Shown: piece after piece, positions 60,565 to 64,000 of the stretch
Layout: each line of letters begins with the position of its first letter
Position numbering within the stretch: position 1 is the first letter of the stretch
Origin: Bradyrhizobium nivariense
GTDB taxonomy: Bacteria > Pseudomonadota > Alphaproteobacteria > Rhizobiales > Xanthobacteraceae
DNA: 64,000 bases
Assembly: GCF_029846715.1 (NCBI RefSeq)
Contig: NZ_JARVWW010000014.1
Location: 141,553 to 205,552 of the forward strand
Direction of reading: 5' to 3'
Notes under the pieces: model-generated
The model's input: the letters and a program-made list of their open reading frames with translations, nothing else
The model's database searches: none
What the model was told of the DNA's origin: nothing
Position numbers and translations under genes: made by a program

Positions 60565-61305
60565 TCACGCGCGAGAGAGTGAAGGCACCTCCTCCGGCAC
60601 GATCGCCTGGAGGCCGCCGAAGCGACGCTCGCGACCATGGAAGGAAGCCAGGGCAGTGGCGAGATCGCCCGCGTCGAATTCGGGCCACATCCGCTCGGTG
60701 AAGTGCAGCTCGGCATAGGCGCCTTCCCAGAGCAGGAAGTCCGACAGCCGCTTCTCACCCGAGGTGCGGATGATGAGATCGACGTCGCGCAAACCAGCCT
60801 CGCCGGTGACGAGCTGCGAGAACGCCTCCCGGGTCAGGCTGGTCAGCGCCGCCGCCTTCGCCGCCGCGTTGAGGATGGCATCGCGCGCGGAATAGTCGAC
60901 GGCGATGCGCAATTGAAGCGTGCTGCCATGGGCAGTCGCCTCTTCGGCGCGCCCGATCGCATTGGCGATGCCATCGGGCAGACGGTCGCGGCGGCCGATC
61001 ACGGTGAGACGCACGCCGTTCTTCACCAGGCTCTGCACCTCGTTCGCCAGATAGAATCGCAGCAAGGTCATCAGCGCGGCGACCTCGGCCTTCGGCCTTC
61101 GCCAATTGTCGGCGGAGAAGGCGTAGAGCGTCAGCGTGCCGATGCCCTGCTTGGGCGCGGCCTCGACGATGCGGCGGATGGTCTCGACGCCAGCCTCGTG
61201 TCCGCGCACGCGTGACAGGCCGCGCCGCGTTGCCCATCTGCCGTTGCCGTCCATGATGATGCCGACATGAAGCTTCTCGTTCTGGGACGTGACGTCACTT
61301 TGCAT
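60565..61305 (-). CDS. uppS: cis-prenyltransferase (UppS family)
   Basis: About 246 residues, full family length. HVGIIMDGNGRWATRRGLSR has the catalytic Asp19; HEAGVETIRRIVEAAPKQGI, TLYAFSADNWRRPKAEVAAL and IIRTSGEKRLSDFLLWEGAY are family motifs, with AELHFTERMWPEFDAGDL at the end. Such enzymes make undecaprenyl or other cis-polyprenyl diphosphates. It is not beside frr, cdsA or dxr, where the housekeeping uppS normally lies, so this is probably a second copy. Start ATG 61305 has GGAG eight bases upstream and lies inside a 17-bp operator, so a bound repressor would block initiation. The next gene downstream on this strand is the radical SAM enzyme. Confidence 0.9.
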   Translation of the reverse strand: MQSDVTSQNEKLHVGIIMDGNGRWATRRGLSRVRGHEAGVETIRRIVEAAPKQGIGTLTLYAFSADNWRRPKAEVAALMTLLRFYLANEVQSLVKNGVRLTVIGRRDRLPDGIANAIGRAEEATAHGSTLQLRIAVDYSARDAILNAAAKAAALTSLTREAFSQLVTGEAGLRDVDLIIRTSGEKRLSDFLLWEGAYAELHFTERMWPEFDAGDLATALASFHGRERRFGGLQAIVPEEVPSLSRA

Positions 61306-61313
61306 TGCAAAGT
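61297..61313. promoter_or_regulatory. operator ACTTTG-N5-CAAAGT over the uppS start
   Basis: ACTTTGCATTGCAAAGT is a perfect palindrome of 7+3+7 bases that covers the uppS start codon. The same pattern with different spacer (ACTTTG-TACTG-CAAAGT) occurs at 62368-62384. Probable binding site of the adjacent winged-helix regulator at 61335-61712. Confidence 0.72.
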
Positions 61314-61334
61314 CTCCGGTCAAAAAAAAGGGGA

Positions 61335-61712
61335 TCAGGTCGAGACGATATTGAGGCGGCCGAGCGGCGCTGACTCGCGGCCGGCGGCCTTGGCTGCGTC
61401 GCGCACCAGACGTTCGAGCACGGCGAGATAGTCGAGGAAGCGGCGGCGGCCGGCCTTGGTCAGGCGGCAGGTCGTGTGCGGGCGATTGCCCTCATAGCCC
61501 TTGGTCACCTCGACGAGGCCGGCTTCCTGGAGCACGGCGAGATGCCGGCTGAGATTGCCGTCGGTGAGGCCGCAGAGCTGCTTGAGATCGGCGAACGCCA
61601 GACCCTTCGGATGCGCCATCAGCGAGGTCAGAAGTCCGAGTCTCGCCTTCTCGTGGATCACGCGGTCAAGTCCTTCATAAGAGAAGGGCGCGCTGTCAGT
61701 CTTCGACATCAT
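61335..61712 (-). CDS. small winged-helix (ArsR-like, HTH_27 type) transcriptional regulator
   Basis: A 125-residue regulator. VIHEKARLGLLTSLMAHPKG, LAFADLKQLCGLTDGNLSRH and LAVLQEAGLVEVTKGYEGNR form the winged helix; RPHTTCRLTKAGRRRFLDYL is the wing and last helix. No metal-binding cysteine pair of ArsR sensors is present (one Cys at QLCGL, one at TTCRL). It overlaps the membrane-protein gene by 17 bases and stands 29 bases upstream of uppS, so the three are one minus-strand unit. The two 17-bp palindromes in the unit are its likely operators, giving autoregulation. Confidence 0.9.
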   Translation of the reverse strand: MMSKTDSAPFSYEGLDRVIHEKARLGLLTSLMAHPKGLAFADLKQLCGLTDGNLSRHLAVLQEAGLVEVTKGYEGNRPHTTCRLTKAGRRRFLDYLAVLERLVRDAAKAAGRESAPLGRLNIVST

Positions 61713-62313
61713 GGTCTCCGGACGCGAAATACAGAATACCCGCCATGACCGACTGCCCGATCACGAAGGGCAGGCCCATGGTCCATGGCGACAGCGTGTG
61801 GGTTTGGCTCGCGAGCACCACCACCGCAAAGCCGGACATGAAATACCAGGCGCCGGCGAGCGCGACGGTGCGCGGCAGCGAGCGGATGGAGGCGAAAATG
61901 CCGAGCGACACCAGGATCTGCCACAGGCCCGGCAGCAGCCACAGCGTTTCGCCTGCGAACTTCCACATCACCACCGCAAGCAGAACACCGGCAACGCCTG
62001 CGGGCAGGAACTGCTCGACTGCCTGGTGGATCATGGCATCGGCGAGACCCGAATGATGGCGGCGCGAACGTGCGCGCATCTCGATGCCGATTATCAGGCC
62101 GGAGAGCGCGGCCGCAATGAACCAGCCGAAGAAGAAGCCGAGCGGCTCGCTGGTGGGATCACCAAGCAGCCAGAATTGCAGGATTGCGGTCAGAAGCGCG
62201 ACCGCACCGGTCGCGGCCATCGTCGCCGGGCCGTAGCCGCGGAACGCCGTGCCGGCCGCAATCTGGCTGCGGATCGCCACGATGTCGGCCAGTGCCTTGT
62301 CGAGATCGCGCAT
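61696..62313 (-). CDS. polytopic membrane protein of unknown function
   Basis: About 205 residues with hydrophobic segments at TMAATGAVALLTAILQFWLL, FFFGWFIAAALSGLIIGIEM, GVAGVLLAVVMWKF, WLLPGLWQILVSLGIFASI, FMSGFAVVVLASQT and FVIGQSVMAGILYFA, that is five to six helices. The N-terminus MRDLDKALADIVAIRSQIAA is a soluble helix. It is the first gene of the regulator/uppS unit and overlaps the regulator gene. I chose ATG 62313; the frame upstream runs through the promoter with its operators. No known domain recognised. Confidence 0.82.
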   Translation of the reverse strand: MRDLDKALADIVAIRSQIAAGTAFRGYGPATMAATGAVALLTAILQFWLLGDPTSEPLGFFFGWFIAAALSGLIIGIEMRARSRRHHSGLADAMIHQAVEQFLPAGVAGVLLAVVMWKFAGETLWLLPGLWQILVSLGIFASIRSLPRTVALAGAWYFMSGFAVVVLASQTHTLSPWTMGLPFVIGQSVMAGILYFASGDHDVED

Positions 62314-62366
62314 TGGCAACGCCAAAACCCCGCTCCGCCCGTGCTTGCCGGGAATACGGGTCCCGT

Positions 62367-62402
62367 TACTTTGTACTGCAAAGTATATAGGATCGCAAAG
62401 TA
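62367..62402. promoter_or_regulatory. operator cluster upstream of the membrane-protein gene
   Basis: TACTTTG (62367-62373) and CAAAGTA (62379-62385) form a perfect inverted repeat with a 5-base spacer, the same spacing as the site over uppS. A further half-site CAAAGTA lies at 62396-62402, 17 bases on, in direct orientation. TATATA between them could belong to the -10 region of the minus-strand promoter. Likely site of autoregulation by the HTH_27-type regulator. Confidence 0.7.
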
Positions 62403-62514
62403 AAGGCAAGCCCGAAGGTCGAGTCGAGACCCGCCGGTCCGGATAGACAACTGCCGGTTGCGCGACACCTCCTCCCGCAGATAAGATGAGCGCAGAGGCG
62501 TTCCGGGGGAAGGT

Positions 62515-63759
62515 ATGCGGCTTAAGTCATTAATCGTTGGGTCTTTATTGCAGGTGAGCGTCGGCAGCGTTGCGCATGCGGCGGGACCGTTCGGCTCCGT
62601 CAATGTCGGCAACTGGACCGGCGGCGCGTTCAGCAATGATGAAACGGGAGCTTTCTCCCATTGCGCCGCCACGGCGCCTTATGCCAACGGCGTCATTCTC
62701 GTCGTCGGCCAGAATGCAGCAGGCTTGTGGATATTGAGCTTTGCGAGTCCGAGCTACCGCTTCAAACAGGGCGAGAACGCCGCGATCGACGTCATCTTTG
62801 ACGGACAGGAGCAGGCCAGGCTGTTCGCCACGGCCAACCAGCCGAACATGCTCACCTCCGTCATGCCTGCCAACGTCGTGCGAACGTTTCAGAAGGCAAG
62901 CCTGATGGTTGCAACGAGCGGCCGTACCGTGCTGAATTTCGACCTGACCTCGGCCGGGCCCGTGATCGCGGCACTCGCCAATTGCGTCTCCAAAGTGAAA
63001 GCCGACGGGCTCAGCAAGGCCGGCGATTTCACAAAGGTCGCCGCCAAGCCGCAGGCCGCGGCGGACAAGCAGTCATCACCGCCGGCCAGCAAGCCCGCCA
63101 GAGCCAAAAGCGGCACCGGATTCGTGGTGAGCGCCAGCGGACACATCATCACCAACAACCATGTGATCGATGGTTGCGTCGGCGACATCAAGGGCAATCT
63201 CACCGGCGAAGCCGCGATGGTGCTGCGTGTCGTCTCGAGCGACGCCAACAACGACCTCGCTTTGTTGCAGGCGCCGTCGACAACGACGTTCAAGGACTTT
63301 GCCCGGATCCGCGACCGCTCGATCCGGTCCGGCGATTCCATCGTCGCGATCGGCTTTCCCTTTCATGGATTGCTAACCTCGGACTTCACTGTGACGACCG
63401 GGATCGTGAGTTCGCTGAGCGGCATCCGCAACGATTCGCGTTTCCTGCAGATCAGTGCGCCCGTGCAGCCGGGCAACAGCGGAGGCCCGCTGTTCGACAC
63501 CACCGGGCAGATCGTGGGCGTGGTCACACGCAAGCTTGATGGGATACGGATGGCCGCGGCGACCGGCAACATCCCCGAAAACATCAACTTCGCGATCAAG
63601 ACCGGCGCGCTGCGGGACTTCCTCGACAATTCCGTGGTGGCCTATCAGACCGCCGAACCGAAGGGCGAGATCAAGACCACCGACATCGCCGGCAATGCGC
63701 GGCCGTATACGATGCTGATCTCGTGCAACGCGACCGAGCAGGCCGACGCGAAGCGGTAG
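62515..63759 (+). CDS. secreted trypsin-like serine protease (S1C/DegP-like, no PDZ)
   Basis: A 414-residue exported protein. Signal peptide: MRLKSLIVGSLLQVSVGSVA, cleavage after AHAA. Residues 25-160 form a novel N-terminal domain with no match I recognise. A linker rich in Lys, Ala and Ser leads into the protease: His216 in ITNNHVIDGC, Asp247 in DANNDLALL and Ser322 in VQPGNSGGPLFD form the catalytic triad. There is no PDZ domain after it. Probable periplasmic or extracellular protease. It diverges from the regulator unit across about 200 bases. Nothing in view gives its substrate. Confidence 0.9.
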   Translation: MRLKSLIVGSLLQVSVGSVAHAAGPFGSVNVGNWTGGAFSNDETGAFSHCAATAPYANGVILVVGQNAAGLWILSFASPSYRFKQGENAAIDVIFDGQEQARLFATANQPNMLTSVMPANVVRTFQKASLMVATSGRTVLNFDLTSAGPVIAALANCVSKVKADGLSKAGDFTKVAAKPQAAADKQSSPPASKPARAKSGTGFVVSASGHIITNNHVIDGCVGDIKGNLTGEAAMVLRVVSSDANNDLALLQAPSTTTFKDFARIRDRSIRSGDSIVAIGFPFHGLLTSDFTVTTGIVSSLSGIRNDSRFLQISAPVQPGNSGGPLFDTTGQIVGVVTRKLDGIRMAAATGNIPENINFAIKTGALRDFLDNSVVAYQTAEPKGEIKTTDIAGNARPYTMLISCNATEQADAKR

Positions 63760-63783
63760 GGCACGCTGCCGCGTCACTCTGCA

Positions 63784-63873
63784 GTCCCATTCCCGCGAAG
63801 GCGGGAATCCCAGTACGCCGCGTCCTCTCGATTCAAGCGCTCCCCTCTCGGAGTACTGGATCGCCCGATCAAG
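63784..63873. repeat. dispersed palindromic repeat, truncated by an insertion element
   Basis: GTCCCATTCCCGCGAAGGCG, AATCCCAGTACGCCG, CTCTCGATTCAAGCG and GTACTGGATCGCCCGATCAAG match the repeat at 10919-11090 in order. The expected closing CCGGGCGATGACAG is missing; TGTTTAGACCGG starts instead. Confidence 0.75.
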
Positions 63874-64000
63874 TGTTTAGACCGGACAGATCACTGACAG
63901 GTGTTCGGAGACATAGCTGACACATCAAACTGAGCTGGATTTGGTCCGATTCGGGAGGCCGTCCATGCCCTGGAACGAGGTGTCGGTGATGGATCAACGA
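63874..64000 (+). mobile_element. IS481-like insertion sequence, left end (cut by window edge)
   Basis: Begins TGTTTAGACCGGACAGATC, within the repeat at 63873, and carries short related blocks (GACAGATCACTGACAGG, AGACATAGCTGACACAT) like a transposase-binding end. A transposase start follows at 63965. The TGT end, spacing and transposase N-terminus fit the IS481 family. The right end is outside the window. Confidence 0.75.
63965..64000 (+). CDS. IS481 family transposase, N-terminal fragment
   Basis: The first 12 codons, MPWNEVSVMDQR, match the usual IS481 transposase N-terminus (MPW..VS.MDQR). GGGAGG lies 10 bases before the ATG. The rest, including the DDE catalytic domain, is beyond the window. 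Confidence 0.72.
   Translation, partial: MPWNEVSVMDQR

Noticed and set aside
1..64000. CRISPR arrays
   Set aside because: No series of regularly spaced identical direct repeats was seen; the repeats present are dispersed palindromes.

Overview
The window looks like chromosomal DNA of a GC-rich alphaproteobacterium, most likely Bradyrhizobium or a close relative in the Nitrobacteraceae. The clues are RegB/RegA-type redox regulators with a TTG start on the regulator, two unrelated polyhydroxybutyrate depolymerases, a complete Liv-type uptake operon plus an orphan Liv-type binding protein, MmcB, and many intergenic palindromic repeats of the kind common in these genomes. The genus call is inference from gene content; no ribosomal marker is present.

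Layout. 1-2.1 kb (minus): sulfonate/taurine-type ABC importer. 2.3-5.3 kb: glnD and a small ORF. 5.3-8.3 kb: Ogt methyltransferase, DUF1304 membrane protein, orphan amino-acid binding protein with a strong terminator, DUF1330 protein. 8.5-13.5 kb: penicillin-binding protein 1A, YgjP-like metallopeptidase, intracellular PHB depolymerase. 13.6-18 kb: ABC-2 exporter pair divergent from the ActS/ActR two-component system, then mmcB. 18.2-21.6 kb: two convergent GH13 enzymes. 21.7-27.5 kb: MBL hydrolase, HxlR regulator with a divergent small protein, secreted-type PHB esterase, drug-efflux MFS, soluble transhydrogenase. 27.8-34.7 kb: LLM flavin monooxygenase, P450, SDR, HWE kinase, GGDEF-EAL protein. 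34.9-40 kb: a PAS sigma-54 activator followed by a well-formed -24/-12 promoter, an MHS transporter and a fused CoA-transferase, which together read as an inducible organic-acid uptake and activation unit. 40-45 kb: binding protein plus livG-F-H-M. 45.1-49.3 kb: two translationally coupled cyclic-di-GMP proteins.

49.4-53.87 kb is the accessory part. A tRNA-Arg(CCG) gene is followed by about 4.3 kb of visibly more AT-rich DNA, closed by a mutated 44-bp copy of the tRNA 3' end. There is no integrase. Inside are a minus-strand pair (DUF4258-like small protein plus an unrecognised 547-residue protein), a lone 127-residue protein, and an overlapping pair whose second member carries a D-X(n)-E-X-K nuclease-like signature. 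I read it as a degenerate tRNA island carrying candidate anti-phage or nuclease modules.

53.87-64 kb returns to the chromosome: small conserved proteins, dinB, a Tag-type glycosylase, metallophosphoesterase, cyclic-nucleotide-binding protein, GNAT, B12-radical SAM enzyme, an UppS-type prenyltransferase, a small winged-helix regulator and a membrane protein, then a secreted trypsin-like protease and the left end of an IS481-type element at the window edge. The uppS/regulator/membrane-protein block carries two matching 17-bp operators (ACTTTG-N5-CAAAGT), one over the uppS start codon and one upstream of the membrane-protein gene, suggesting a compact self-regulated system that I do not recognise from any described pathway.
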